In this document: one piece after another, positions 49,261 to 57,755 of the stretch
Layout of the letters: each line of letters begins with the position of its first letter
How positions within the stretch are numbered: the first letter of the stretch is position 1
Origin: a virus
Virus record (IMG/VR): IMGVR_UViG_3300020198_000009
Span: 16,430-80,429 of that record
Reading direction: 5' to 3' (one strand)
DNA: 64,000 nucleotides
Position numbers and translations under genes: made by a program
Notes under the pieces: model-generated
Seen by the model: only the letters and a program-made list of their open reading frames with translations
Told to the model about the DNA's origin: nothing
The model's database searches: none

Positions 49261-51302
49261 CCGACAAGCGCGCCGGCCTGGAGCAGCTGCTGCCCGCATT
49301 GCGCGGCCGCAGCAAGACCGTCGGGCGCCTGGCCAGGCAGCTGGAGAACCGGCCAGACGTGGTTTCCGCCGTCGATCGCTTCATCCGCAAGCAACTGAGG
49401 GGTGAGATCGATTCACAGCGCATCCTGGGGGCCGGATCGGGCGGCGTGGCGGTCCCTATCGATCTGCCATGGGGCCGCAAGGGCGTCGCCAAGCTCTCGC
49501 CGCTTGTCGATCCCGCCTCGGTGCCCGGCGGTAAATTGCCGGCCTTCATGGCCCAACCCATCGAGCCCTCGAAATACCGGGGCATCGACAAGTACGTCCT
49601 CAAGCCACTCAAGCCCGCACAGCGCTACGACCTGGGCGATGGCCGCATGTTGCACGTCCACGCCATGCCCATGGTGGACACCAAGAAGATCGAGCAGATG
49701 TCGGATGCCGAGTTGGCCAGACACGGGCGACGCATCGCGCTCGGCCTGCGGCGTCACGGGATCTTCGCGGCCGACATCAAGCGCGAGAATTTCGGTTACG
49801 ACCCCCGCTGGTTCGTCCCGCCCTGGCAGCGCGTCAAGCTCATCGATCTCGGTCAGACCTTCGAGACGCCCCGGGGGCTCAAGCGACTCGACGACGACGA
49901 CTTCGTGGCCATGGGTATGCGCGATCCACTGCGGCACCAGCTTCCCGCCGCACCGCATCTGTGGCCCAACCCCTGGTACCACCAGGCGCGCTGGCGACCG
50001 GTCGGCTCCAAGCAGGCCTCGCTGGGGACCGAACTGTCGCTTCGCGGGCGCCACCTACTCGGCCTGGGGCGCAATCATCCCGTCGTCTCCCGCCTGGATC
50101 GCGAGCTGGCCAGGGTGCTCGGAGTCGAAGCGGGCCACCAGATCGGCGCGGGCAGTCAGGGTGTGGTGCATCAGCTGAAAGGCCGACGGCCTCCCTGGGG
50201 GTTCGATCCCCGCAAGCACGTCCTCAAGGTCCAGAACATCCAGCCCGATCAGCCGGCCCTGCTGCTGGGGCTCAAGCCGAAGGATCACTGGTGGGGCAAG
50301 GTCCCTCATCAGCCTAACTTACTCGATGACCGGGCGGTGGCCGTTCCGATCAAACGCATCGCCCTGGAGACTCCGTCGATGTACGGCTTCTTCGGTCGCG
50401 AGGGCACGCTCGTCGCCGACGTCATGCCCAAGGCCGATCCGACCCGGTTCGCCCGGTTGTCCCCCGAGAAGAAGATTCGCGTCGGCGAGCGCCTGGCGCG
50501 GCGACTGGTCGATCGCGGTCTGTACCACGAGGACCTCAAGCCGGATAACATCCTGGCCTTCGGGAAGCACTACCGCATCTCGGATCTGGGCGGACTGCGA
50601 CCCATGACGGCCCAGGAGCGCGCGCTGCCCAAGGACGAGATGGTCAGACGCCTGCTCGATCGCCAGGACTTCATCGGTCGGGCCACGATTGGCCGCGACA
50701 CCGATCCGCTGGATCTGGCCTTGCGCGACAAGCGCATCCAGCTCGGGGTCATGTCGGCCGCCGGCCTGGGAGCCGCGGGCCTGACCGGGGCGGCCATTCT
50801 CTCGGGCAGCGAGGGCGCTCGTCATCATGTCGGTAGAGCCATCTCGGAGTTCCCCGCAGCCGATCGGGCCCTGGGAGTGCAACTCGAAAGATTGAAAGGA
50901 GAAGAGCCCATGAAAGCCGCATCCGCCGAGCAGGTCGTCGCCCTGGCCAAGGCCGCCATGACCGAGGCCGAGGCCGCCAAGATCCTCGCCCATCCCTACA
51001 TGGTCCACCCTATCGCACAGGGGCTGTCGGAATTCCTACCGTTCGTAGGTCCGCCGACCCGATGGATCGCCAGGGCATCTGCGGCAAGTCAGCATGCCGA
51101 AGCCAAGAGGATAATAGAAGCAGCCACCAAGCGAAATCTGGCTTTGGCTGCCGTTGGTGGAACAGCCCTGGGGGCTGGCGGGATGGCGGCAGCCGATGCG
51201 TACGGAGCCGGCAAGCAAGCTGCGCTGGCCGAGCAGTACCAGCTGGGCTTCCAGTTCGCCCAGCAGATCAAGGCCGCCGGACTCGCGCCGCTGATCGACT
51301 AG
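49257..51302 (+). CDS. Tandem protein-kinase-like protein
   Basis: A 681-residue protein with two kinase-like domains. Domain 1 has a glycine loop GAGSGGVA (58-65), a VAK lysine, the catalytic loop ADIKREN with D173, K175 and N178, and LIDLG near 195. Domain 2 has GAGSQGVV (about 297-304), VLK, YHEDLKPDN with D426, K428 and N431, and SDLG at 442-445. Both loops look complete, so both domains may be active. The C-terminal 130 residues are helical and Gly-rich and end QYQLGFQFAQQIKAAG, the virion-linked motif. An in-frame AAAGGAG-ATG at 50910 could start a separate C-terminal product. Phage kinases such as T7 gp0.7 modify host RNA polymerase and other proteins; targets here are unknown. Confidence 0.8.
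   Translation: MTDKRAGLEQLLPALRGRSKTVGRLARQLENRPDVVSAVDRFIRKQLRGEIDSQRILGAGSGGVAVPIDLPWGRKGVAKLSPLVDPASVPGGKLPAFMAQPIEPSKYRGIDKYVLKPLKPAQRYDLGDGRMLHVHAMPMVDTKKIEQMSDAELARHGRRIALGLRRHGIFAADIKRENFGYDPRWFVPPWQRVKLIDLGQTFETPRGLKRLDDDDFVAMGMRDPLRHQLPAAPHLWPNPWYHQARWRPVGSKQASLGTELSLRGRHLLGLGRNHPVVSRLDRELARVLGVEAGHQIGAGSQGVVHQLKGRRPPWGFDPRKHVLKVQNIQPDQPALLLGLKPKDHWWGKVPHQPNLLDDRAVAVPIKRIALETPSMYGFFGREGTLVADVMPKADPTRFARLSPEKKIRVGERLARRLVDRGLYHEDLKPDNILAFGKHYRISDLGGLRPMTAQERALPKDEMVRRLLDRQDFIGRATIGRDTDPLDLALRDKRIQLGVMSAAGLGAAGLTGAAILSGSEGARHHVGRAISEFPAADRALGVQLERLKGEEPMKAASAEQVVALAKAAMTEAEAAKILAHPYMVHPIAQGLSEFLPFVGPPTRWIARASAASQHAEAKRIIEAATKRNLALAAVGGTALGAGGMAAADAYGAGKQAALAEQYQLGFQFAQQIKAAGLAPLID
50910..51302 (+). 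CDS. Possible internal product of the kinase gene
   Basis: In frame with the kinase, AAAGGAG lies at good spacing before the ATG of MKAASAEQVVALAKAAM (precursor residue 552). This would give a 130-residue, Gly/Ala-rich protein ending in the Y-x-x-G-x-x-F-A motif. It looks like a once separate gene fused to the kinase, or a true internal initiation. Confidence 0.45.
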   Translation: MKAASAEQVVALAKAAMTEAEAAKILAHPYMVHPIAQGLSEFLPFVGPPTRWIARASAASQHAEAKRIIEAATKRNLALAAVGGTALGAGGMAAADAYGAGKQAALAEQYQLGFQFAQQIKAAGLAPLID

Positions 51303-51303
51303 C

Positions 51304-52374
51304 ATGTACCACAAGACCGCCTCCTGGTTCGACGACGCCCTGCGCACGGTCGGCCACGGTCTCGGCCGCATCCAGGGCCATGGCCAGCAGGCGGCCCAGG
51401 CGGCGTCGAATGCGGCCCATTCAGCCGGGGAAGCCGTGGCCAGCGCTGCCCAGGCCTCCCGCGAAATCCCCGGACATGCCACCGAGGCCATGCGGGCGGC
51501 CGGCCAGGGCCTACGCATCGGTCTGCCGATCGCCGGGGCGGGTCTCGGGGCCCTCGCCATGGCCAAGGCGTACCGGACCTTGCGGCCCTCCGCCCTGCGA
51601 TTGGCGCCCGTCGAGCTCAAGCCGCTGCACCATACGGTCGATCTCAACACCCTCGGAGCGGTTGGCCTGGCCGGTGCCGGTCTGGGCGCAGCCAGCTCGA
51701 CCCGCAAGCAAGCGCATCAAGGAGCCTCCATGACCCCCTACGACCTGTACCTGTCCATGACCAAGGACGCCGGCCATATCAAGGAGGCCGTCTTCTTCGT
51801 CGGGAGCGCCAGGCGCCTCTTGAAGCGCTACGGCTTCGAGGGATCGCTCTCGGACGCCGAGCTCGCCCATGCCAAGGCGACCCTGGCACCCGGGCACTTC
51901 AATACCGTCCGGGAAGCCCATGATGTCGTGGCGCGCCACGAGGCCTGGGAACTCGCCCGGAAGCAGCCCCTGGGCGAACAGCTGGGGGCCGGCTGGCACA
52001 GCCTGTTCAACCCCATGCCCGCTCCCAGCGAGCTGGCCCTGCAACGTCACGCCCTGGCCGGGGAGAGCCTCAAGGCACGCACCGCCGAGCAGATGACCAA
52101 GCTCCGGGATCTCAACGTGGCCCTCAAGGAGAAGGCCCTGGCCGTGCCACACCTCGGAGAGACGATTGCCCGCCATCCGGGCCTGGTCGGCGGGGCCGCC
52201 GCAGGGGCACTGGGGCTCGCCGCCCTGGGCGGAGCCGCGCTGGCCCGGCACAAGGAGGCCACCCTGGCCGAGATGTACGAGCTGGGCCGGGCGTTCGCCA
52301 AGGACGCCTCACTGGGCGGAATGCTGCCGGGCCTGGCGCGCGGTGTCAGCCGGATAGGGGGGGGCGTTAGGTAG
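51304..52374 (+). CDS. Membrane-type protein fused to a tagged protein
   Basis: A 356-residue frame. The first 140 residues are Ala/Gly/His-rich with hydrophobic helices (GLPIAGAGLGALAMA, LGAVGLAGAGLGAASS). Then MTPYDLYLSMTKDAG, a perfect N-terminal tag, occurs internally at residue 143, preceded by AAGGAG. The second part is helical and ends with a hydrophobic segment and EMYELGRAFAKDA. It is either a fusion of two neighbouring genes or a gene with two start sites. Confidence 0.6.
   Translation: MYHKTASWFDDALRTVGHGLGRIQGHGQQAAQAASNAAHSAGEAVASAAQASREIPGHATEAMRAAGQGLRIGLPIAGAGLGALAMAKAYRTLRPSALRLAPVELKPLHHTVDLNTLGAVGLAGAGLGAASSTRKQAHQGASMTPYDLYLSMTKDAGHIKEAVFFVGSARRLLKRYGFEGSLSDAELAHAKATLAPGHFNTVREAHDVVARHEAWELARKQPLGEQLGAGWHSLFNPMPAPSELALQRHALAGESLKARTAEQMTKLRDLNVALKEKALAVPHLGETIARHPGLVGGAAAGALGLAALGGAALARHKEATLAEMYELGRAFAKDASLGGMLPGLARGVSRIGGGVR
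51730..52374 (+). CDS. Tagged protein from internal start (MTPYDLYL)
   Basis: The in-frame ATG has AAGGAG at ideal spacing and opens a 214-residue product with the canonical tag at its true N-terminus, like nine other genes here. This makes internal initiation likely, whether or not the longer form is also made. Confidence 0.6.
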   Translation: MTPYDLYLSMTKDAGHIKEAVFFVGSARRLLKRYGFEGSLSDAELAHAKATLAPGHFNTVREAHDVVARHEAWELARKQPLGEQLGAGWHSLFNPMPAPSELALQRHALAGESLKARTAEQMTKLRDLNVALKEKALAVPHLGETIARHPGLVGGAAAGALGLAALGGAALARHKEATLAEMYELGRAFAKDASLGGMLPGLARGVSRIGGGVR

Positions 52375-52378
52375 CGCC

Positions 52379-52756
52379 ATGGGCCCCAACCCGAACCTCG
52401 CGCGCCTCGCGACCAATGCCCCGAGATTGGGCGTCAACCCGCAGAGCGCCATCGCGACCGCCGCTCAAGGCATGGTGCCCCAGCTCAAGCACCCCGCCTA
52501 CCGGCTGGGCCAGTACATCGCCAAGAACCATCCAGCCGACGCGGCCTGGATGCGGGGCCTGCCTGGGATCAAGCAGGGCGCGTTCAAACCGCCGGTCCCG
52601 TTGCCCATGCCGACCCCAACTCCCGGGCCGTTCGCACGAGTCGTGCAATCATTCAACGTTCCCCGTGCGACCATGCCGACCCCAACTCCCGCGCCCTCGC
52701 CGGGCCTATCCGGTCCCGCAGAAAGCGTGAGTATTCCCCGGATACCTTCGCCGTAG
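52379..52756 (+). CDS. Small Pro-rich protein with MPTPTP repeats
   Basis: A 125-residue protein starting five bases after the upstream stop. The second half contains two copies of MPTPTPxP, encoded by the 19-base direct repeat ATGCCGACCCCAACTCCCG at 52607 and 52673. It is likely disordered. No domain recognised. Confidence 0.55.
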   Translation: MGPNPNLARLATNAPRLGVNPQSAIATAAQGMVPQLKHPAYRLGQYIAKNHPADAAWMRGLPGIKQGAFKPPVPLPMPTPTPGPFARVVQSFNVPRATMPTPTPAPSPGLSGPAESVSIPRIPSP

Positions 52757-52758
52757 CC

Positions 52759-52980
52759 ATGTTCGACTCCGACATGGAGCGCCACCTCTCTGGCTGGCCG
52801 GCCTGGGAGGAAGAAGCCGAGCGCGACGAGTCGTTGCTCGATGCGGCCATCCATCTCGGGGGCGATCGGCTGGTGCGCTTCAACGGTGAGGGGTACTACC
52901 CGGTGGAGTTCGTTGGGGGCGACAAGAACTATGCGGTGTTGCGGGTACCGCGACGGGCGATTATGGGGCTGCATGTGTGA
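52759..52980 (+). CDS. Small unknown protein
   Basis: A 73-residue acidic protein beginning MFDSDMERHLSGWPAW, with short beta strands at its end (YAVLRVPRRAIMGLHV). It starts three bases after the previous stop and overlaps the next tagged gene through TGATG. Confidence 0.55.
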   Translation: MFDSDMERHLSGWPAWEEEAERDESLLDAAIHLGGDRLVRFNGEGYYPVEFVGGDKNYAVLRVPRRAIMGLHV

Positions 52981-53453
52981 TGACGCCCTACCGGATGTAT
53001 ATGCAAAAGGTGGCCATCGACCAGCGCTTGGCCACTCGGATTGCTGGGGCGTTGAACCGCGAGATCGGCCATTTAGCGGCAAGGGACGTCAAGCCACACC
53101 AATTGAGCGGGTGGAGAAGGATCCTGTTCACGCTGGACGGACAGGCATGGCGCAATCCCAAAAAGCTGCCGCGCTCGTCCGTCTGGACACCACACCTGGC
53201 CATGACCAAGAAACCGGAAAAACTGCTCGCCCTGGCACGACATGGCCGACGCGCCGGACACAGCGAGGTCGGCAACAGCCCGATTTACGAGCGGGTCGTG
53301 CGACAGCGTGATCTCGAACGCGCTCACCTCGGAGTGCTCAAATTGCTCCCGAGCGGACGCGGCTTTTTGCCCTTGCGCCCGGAATCGGATTTTCGCGCCG
53401 CCCGAGCACTACAGGATTTCGGCATCCGCGTTACGGCCAACACTTATACGTAA
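52980..53453 (+). CDS. Tagged basic protein (MTPYRMYM)
   Basis: A 157-residue, strongly basic protein starting MTPYRMYMQKVAIDQ at an ATG overlapping the upstream TGA. A GTG three bases earlier is possible but would put one residue before the tag. High Arg/Lys content suggests nucleic-acid contact. No domain recognised. Confidence 0.65.
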   Translation: MTPYRMYMQKVAIDQRLATRIAGALNREIGHLAARDVKPHQLSGWRRILFTLDGQAWRNPKKLPRSSVWTPHLAMTKKPEKLLALARHGRRAGHSEVGNSPIYERVVRQRDLERAHLGVLKLLPSGRGFLPLRPESDFRAARALQDFGIRVTANTYT

Positions 53454-53469
53454 GGACAGGCATCGAAAC

Positions 53470-54627
53470 ATGAACCCCTATGCACTCTATATGTCCCTGG
53501 TTAAGGAGGCCGCGGCCTTCACGCGCCTGGATGCCGCAGCCTTCGCCAAGCAATTCGGCCATCTGGACGCCGAGAGCCTTGCGCACGAACTGAGCAAGCT
53601 GGGCGATCGGCACGGCGCCAGGAGCGTCCAGTTCGGCTTCCATCCGGATATGCTCAATCAACAGCCCATCCCCCCGCACCATCGCGCCAAGCTGGACCAA
53701 GCCTACAAGACCTGGCAGGGCCAGCAGCCGGGCGCCCCGAACCAGGGAGCGGCAGCTGGCGGGGCGGGTGGCGGAGCCAAGAAGCCACCCGGAGGATCGT
53801 CGTCGGCCGGCAGCGGGGGCTTCCACTACGGCGGGGGAGGCTTTCACTACGGCGGTAGCAAGATCTGGGAAGAATACGACGACATCTGGCGCCAGCACCA
53901 GGCACGGCGGGCGGCGTCCGAGGCGGAAATCCAGCGCGTGCGGCTCATGCTCAACCTCGGCGCCCTGGGGACAGGACTCGCCGCCAGTCTGACTCTCGGC
54001 GCCCTGGAGGCTCGCGACGCCGCCAAGGCGCTGGCGGCACGCCGCAAAGCACTTCGCAATATCGGCCTGGGTGTTGGCGCTACGGCCGCGGCCGGCCTTG
54101 GAGCGCTCGGCATCGCCCATGCCCTGCATCGCCCGACCGAGAAAGCCGCCGCGGGATCGCTCTCGGGCTGGTTGCAGAACCTGGGAACCGCTCGCGCCCT
54201 AGGACGTCTGGCCAGACGCCAGCGTCAGACCGCCAAGAGCATGGGGCAGATCCTCGGGCAGCGCAGGAACCTGCAAGACATCCAGGAGATCAACAAGGGC
54301 CTGGACGAACTCGGCGCCAACCTGGGGACTCTGGCCAAACGGCCCATCGACCTCCCTCGAATCCCCGAGGAGTTCGCGCGCGCCCTTCCCCCGATGCGCA
54401 TCCAGCCCAAGGCCGTCCCGCCCAGGGAAAGCCTGGTTGATCCGAGACTCCTGGGCGGTGGCCCCCGTGGCGATACGGCCGCCCAGGCCCTGGCACACGG
54501 GCAGCGGTGGGGAGTCCCGGGAGCCAGGCCGCGAACCATCGGCAATCAGACCTTCCATACCCCGCTCCCGATAGCCCCTCCTGCCAGCATCGCCGGACTC
54601 CCGCCCAAGTTCGGCCGCCTGGCGTAA
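53470..54627 (+). CDS. Tagged protein with Gly-rich linker and membrane helices
   Basis: A 385-residue protein starting MNPYALYMSLVKEAA. A helical region follows, then a Gly/Ser/His/Tyr-rich linker (FHYGGGGFHYGG, about residues 118-135). Two hydrophobic helices come next (ALGTGLAASLTLGALEA, then IGLGVGATAAAGLGALGIAH), and a Pro/Arg-rich C-terminus. It resembles an ejection-type internal protein in composition only. Confidence 0.65.
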   Translation: MNPYALYMSLVKEAAAFTRLDAAAFAKQFGHLDAESLAHELSKLGDRHGARSVQFGFHPDMLNQQPIPPHHRAKLDQAYKTWQGQQPGAPNQGAAAGGAGGGAKKPPGGSSSAGSGGFHYGGGGFHYGGSKIWEEYDDIWRQHQARRAASEAEIQRVRLMLNLGALGTGLAASLTLGALEARDAAKALAARRKALRNIGLGVGATAAAGLGALGIAHALHRPTEKAAAGSLSGWLQNLGTARALGRLARRQRQTAKSMGQILGQRRNLQDIQEINKGLDELGANLGTLAKRPIDLPRIPEEFARALPPMRIQPKAVPPRESLVDPRLLGGGPRGDTAAQALAHGQRWGVPGARPRTIGNQTFHTPLPIAPPASIAGLPPKFGRLA

Positions 54628-54630
54628 CCC

Positions 54631-57546
54631 ATGGACAAGACCGCCCGGCCTCAATGGCCCAACCTCCCAGACCGGCCCCTCATGCCGCCGGGCCTGAAAA
54701 CCCGGGCCAGCCACTGGTTCAATCGCGAGATCGATCAGGCCTGGCGACCCGAGCCCGAGGGATTCTCCCTGGGCCTCCTGCGGCGTTTCGATCCGGAGTT
54801 CCACCATGCCGTCAATCAGGCGGCCCGCGCCCAGGGTCTCACCCCGGAGCAGGTCCTCGAACGCGCCCGCCAGCGGGTCAGGGCCAAGCAGGCGGCGAGG
54901 CTCCCGGAAGCAATCCTGGCCCTGCGACGACTTGCCGCAAACAGGCGCCTGTCACTCGCAACCGCACTCCCCGAAGGCCGTTCCTTTCGCGAGCGACTCC
55001 TTGGGCTGGGCGACGTCCCGCACCGGCCGGAATCAGCCGGAGCCGGGGTCTTCCAGCAAGACCTTCCCGATCACGTGATCCTGCACCACAACGCGGGCGG
55101 CTCGACGGTCCGGGGCGGGGTCAACATCAACGGGTCGGATTTGACGCGGGCGCTCGACGACAAGTGGCACTTCGCACAGATCATGGAGCATGGGACCGGC
55201 GGCGGGCCCGGCCTGCCAGACAGCATTCCGAAGACCGAGTTGTTCGAGACCGCCCTGGCGCGACATGGCGGGGATCTCGAAAAGCTCAAGGCGGAGTTCG
55301 GCGACTTCGTCGTCAAGCCACGCTCGGGAGCGCGCACCAGGCGCGATGCACTCATCAATAGCGACAACCTCAAGGATCCCCGCCTGTCGCGGGCCGCCCA
55401 GGAGCCACGCGGACATGTCATCCAGCCCAAGCTCGACATCGTTGACGAATACCGCGTCCACCTCCTGAACAACCACCCGTTCACGGCCGCCAGGCGCTAC
55501 CTCACAAACACGGGGCCATTGGCCAGATCCACTCACGAGGTGGCACGCGCCCTGAACGAGGGCGCCATCGTGCCGCTGGTCGGACCCGCACGCAAGGAAG
55601 TCCAGGAATTTGCCCGCCAAGCCACCGCGCACATCGGGCGCAGCCCGGAAGGCGGCCAGTATCTGGGCACGCGAGACGAAAACGTCCACCACGCCCTCGA
55701 CATCGCCAGGTTGCGCGACGGCTCCCTGCGAGTCATCGAATCGAACCCCACCCCGGGCACCCTGATGAACCCGATCGTGAGCCGCAAGTTGCACCACCTG
55801 GCGACAGGCCGACTGGATCATGGCACCTTGGCCATGGCGGGCCTGGCAGGAGTGGCCGGGGCGGGCCTGGCCCTGCGCTGGCTCGCCAGGAAACGGCGCG
55901 CCGCTCGCGCCCTGGGGCAGGCCAGAGCCGCCCTCGCCGGGACGGTTCAACTCGCATCGGCCAAGCACGCCGCCCTCAAGCCCAGCGCCAAGCTCAAGGA
56001 CTACCAGCAGGAAGCCGTCGATCGCGTCGCCGACAACGACGGCTCCTTGCTCATCGCGCATCCGATGGGCTCGGGAAAAACCATGACGTCGGTGGCCGCC
56101 GTCGAGAGGCTGCGCGAACTGGGCAAGGCCAAACGCACCCTGGCCATCGTGCCGGCCGCCCTGCGCGACAACATGATCGACCGGGGGGTCCACCGTTTCT
56201 CCGATCAAAAAGCCATCCGCCTGGGATCCAAGGGAGAAGCCGGGTCCTACCACGTCGGCCAGCCATTGCCCGATGCCAACTACTACATCACCAGCATCGA
56301 GCAGTTCCGCCAGGACCCCAATGCCTACCTCAAGACCACCCGGGCCGACACCATCGTGGTAGACGAACTGCACAAGGCCCGCGACGACAGCACGCGCAAT
56401 TACGATGCCCTGCTGGCCGCCCGGCCGCATGTCCGCAACTTCATCGGCCTGACCGGCACCCCGGTCATGAACCACCCGCGCGACATCGTGCCGGTCCTGG
56501 ATCTGGTAACCAACCGCAAGCACCGCCTGGGCAACGTGCGGCAATTCGATCAGGTCTTCACCCGGGAGGAAGTCAAGCACCACGGACCCTTCGGCTGGCT
56601 GGGCCACGGCCCGACCTCCAAGGAAAAACACCTGATCAACACCGACTACCTCCAAGAAGAGCTGCGCAAGCACATCCACTACGTCGAGCAGGAAGACGTC
56701 GGGCAACTACCCAAGAAGACGATCGTCGACGTCGAGGTCCCGATGAGCCACTACCAGGAAAAGCTCCACCGTGCCGCGATGGACCGCTCGGGCTTGAGCC
56801 CCATCGACCGCTGGCGCATCGAGCACAACCTGCCGGTCAACCAGCGCCTGGCCTCATTCTACCTGGCCCGCCTCCAGCAAGCCCGCCAGGCCAGCAACGC
56901 CATCCACCCCTTCGACAAGGACTACACGCCCTTGCGATCGGCCGAGGAGACCCCCAAGGTCAAGAAGCTGCTCGACGACGTCGAAGCCCACATCCGCGAG
57001 AATCCCAAGCACCAGGCCACCATCAGCACGATGTTCGTGCGCGGCGGGGCTGACCAGCTCTCGGCGGGGTTGTCCCGGCGCGGCATCGCCCACGGCTGGT
57101 TCCTGGGATCGGGTTACCAGAAGCGCGCCGATCGCGACCTGCACGTCAAGGACTACCTGGCGGGCAAGCGGCGGGTGATGATCGTCAACCAGGCCGGCGC
57201 CGAGGGATTGAACCTCAACAACACCACCTTCCATGCGACCTTGGACCCCCACTACAATCCAGCGACAATAGCCCAGATGGAGGGGAGGGGGCTGCGCGCG
57301 GACAACCCGGCTCCCGAGATCCCGGTCCACCGCTACAAGTCGGTGCTGCCTCGGGCTCGAATCGCCGGCATCCCCATCAGCCCCAAGCTGCACGGCACCG
57401 ACGAGTGGATCTACGGCATGATGGACCGCAAGGAGAAGCTCAACGACGAGCTGCTCGGGCTCCTGCGCGACCGGCCCAAACAGAAGGCGGCCATGGACAA
57501 GGAGGCGCTCAACGCGCTGATGAAGCGGCTGGCCTACACGGTATAA
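54631..57546 (+). CDS. ATP-grasp-like / SNF2-type helicase fusion
   Basis: A 971-residue protein. Residues about 220-375 look like an ATP-grasp fold (FGDFVVKPRSGARTRRDA, a central DEYRVHLL, then LRVIESNPTPGT). A hydrophobic Gly-rich segment (about 392-412) could be membrane-inserting. The C-terminal half is an SF2/SNF2 ATPase: Walker A MGSGKT (479-484), VVDELHKARD (motif II), GLTGTPVMNHP (motif III), NQAGAEGLNL (motif V) and QMEGRGLRADN (motif VI). SNF2 enzymes move along or remodel DNA-protein complexes and can displace RNA polymerase. No MTPY tag is present. The combination with ATP-grasp is unusual. Confidence 0.8.
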   Translation: MDKTARPQWPNLPDRPLMPPGLKTRASHWFNREIDQAWRPEPEGFSLGLLRRFDPEFHHAVNQAARAQGLTPEQVLERARQRVRAKQAARLPEAILALRRLAANRRLSLATALPEGRSFRERLLGLGDVPHRPESAGAGVFQQDLPDHVILHHNAGGSTVRGGVNINGSDLTRALDDKWHFAQIMEHGTGGGPGLPDSIPKTELFETALARHGGDLEKLKAEFGDFVVKPRSGARTRRDALINSDNLKDPRLSRAAQEPRGHVIQPKLDIVDEYRVHLLNNHPFTAARRYLTNTGPLARSTHEVARALNEGAIVPLVGPARKEVQEFARQATAHIGRSPEGGQYLGTRDENVHHALDIARLRDGSLRVIESNPTPGTLMNPIVSRKLHHLATGRLDHGTLAMAGLAGVAGAGLALRWLARKRRAARALGQARAALAGTVQLASAKHAALKPSAKLKDYQQEAVDRVADNDGSLLIAHPMGSGKTMTSVAAVERLRELGKAKRTLAIVPAALRDNMIDRGVHRFSDQKAIRLGSKGEAGSYHVGQPLPDANYYITSIEQFRQDPNAYLKTTRADTIVVDELHKARDDSTRNYDALLAARPHVRNFIGLTGTPVMNHPRDIVPVLDLVTNRKHRLGNVRQFDQVFTREEVKHHGPFGWLGHGPTSKEKHLINTDYLQEELRKHIHYVEQEDVGQLPKKTIVDVEVPMSHYQEKLHRAAMDRSGLSPIDRWRIEHNLPVNQRLASFYLARLQQARQASNAIHPFDKDYTPLRSAEETPKVKKLLDDVEAHIRENPKHQATISTMFVRGGADQLSAGLSRRGIAHGWFLGSGYQKRADRDLHVKDYLAGKRRVMIVNQAGAEGLNLNNTTFHATLDPHYNPATIAQMEGRGLRADNPAPEIPVHRYKSVLPRARIAGIPISPKLHGTDEWIYGMMDRKEKLNDELLGLLRDRPKQKAAMDKEALNALMKRLAYTV

Positions 57547-57570
57547 CGCGGGCTGCCACCCTATCCGGGC

Positions 57571-57582
57571 ACTACCGGTAGT
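57571..57582. repeat. 12-bp perfect palindrome
   Basis: ACTACCGGTAGT lies about 25 bases after the SNF2 stop, followed by TTTCC. It may be an operator for the diguanylate cyclase gene or a weak terminator; 180 bases of non-coding sequence follow. Confidence 0.35.
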
Positions 57583-57729
57583 TTCCACCACGACTTGACC
57601 CGGTTGGCATCAGAGTCGAACAGGACATGGTGAAATATCCCGAAACAACGCTCGATATCCTGGTCCATGTCCTGAGCTTAGCACGATTAGCGGCCCAACA
57701 AGAGACCAGCACCCAACCGGAACTGTCGC

Positions 57730-57747
57730 TATCATGCCACCAGGAGG
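57730..57747 (+). promoter_or_regulatory. Promoter -10 and RBS of diguanylate cyclase gene
   Basis: TATCAT (57730-57735) matches the TATCATGC seen before the beta'-C gene at 61269. It is followed seven bases later by a perfect AGGAGG (57742-57747), eight bases before the ATG. No TGGTAGGACCA is present here. Confidence 0.45.
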
Positions 57748-57755
57748 ACGTCTTC

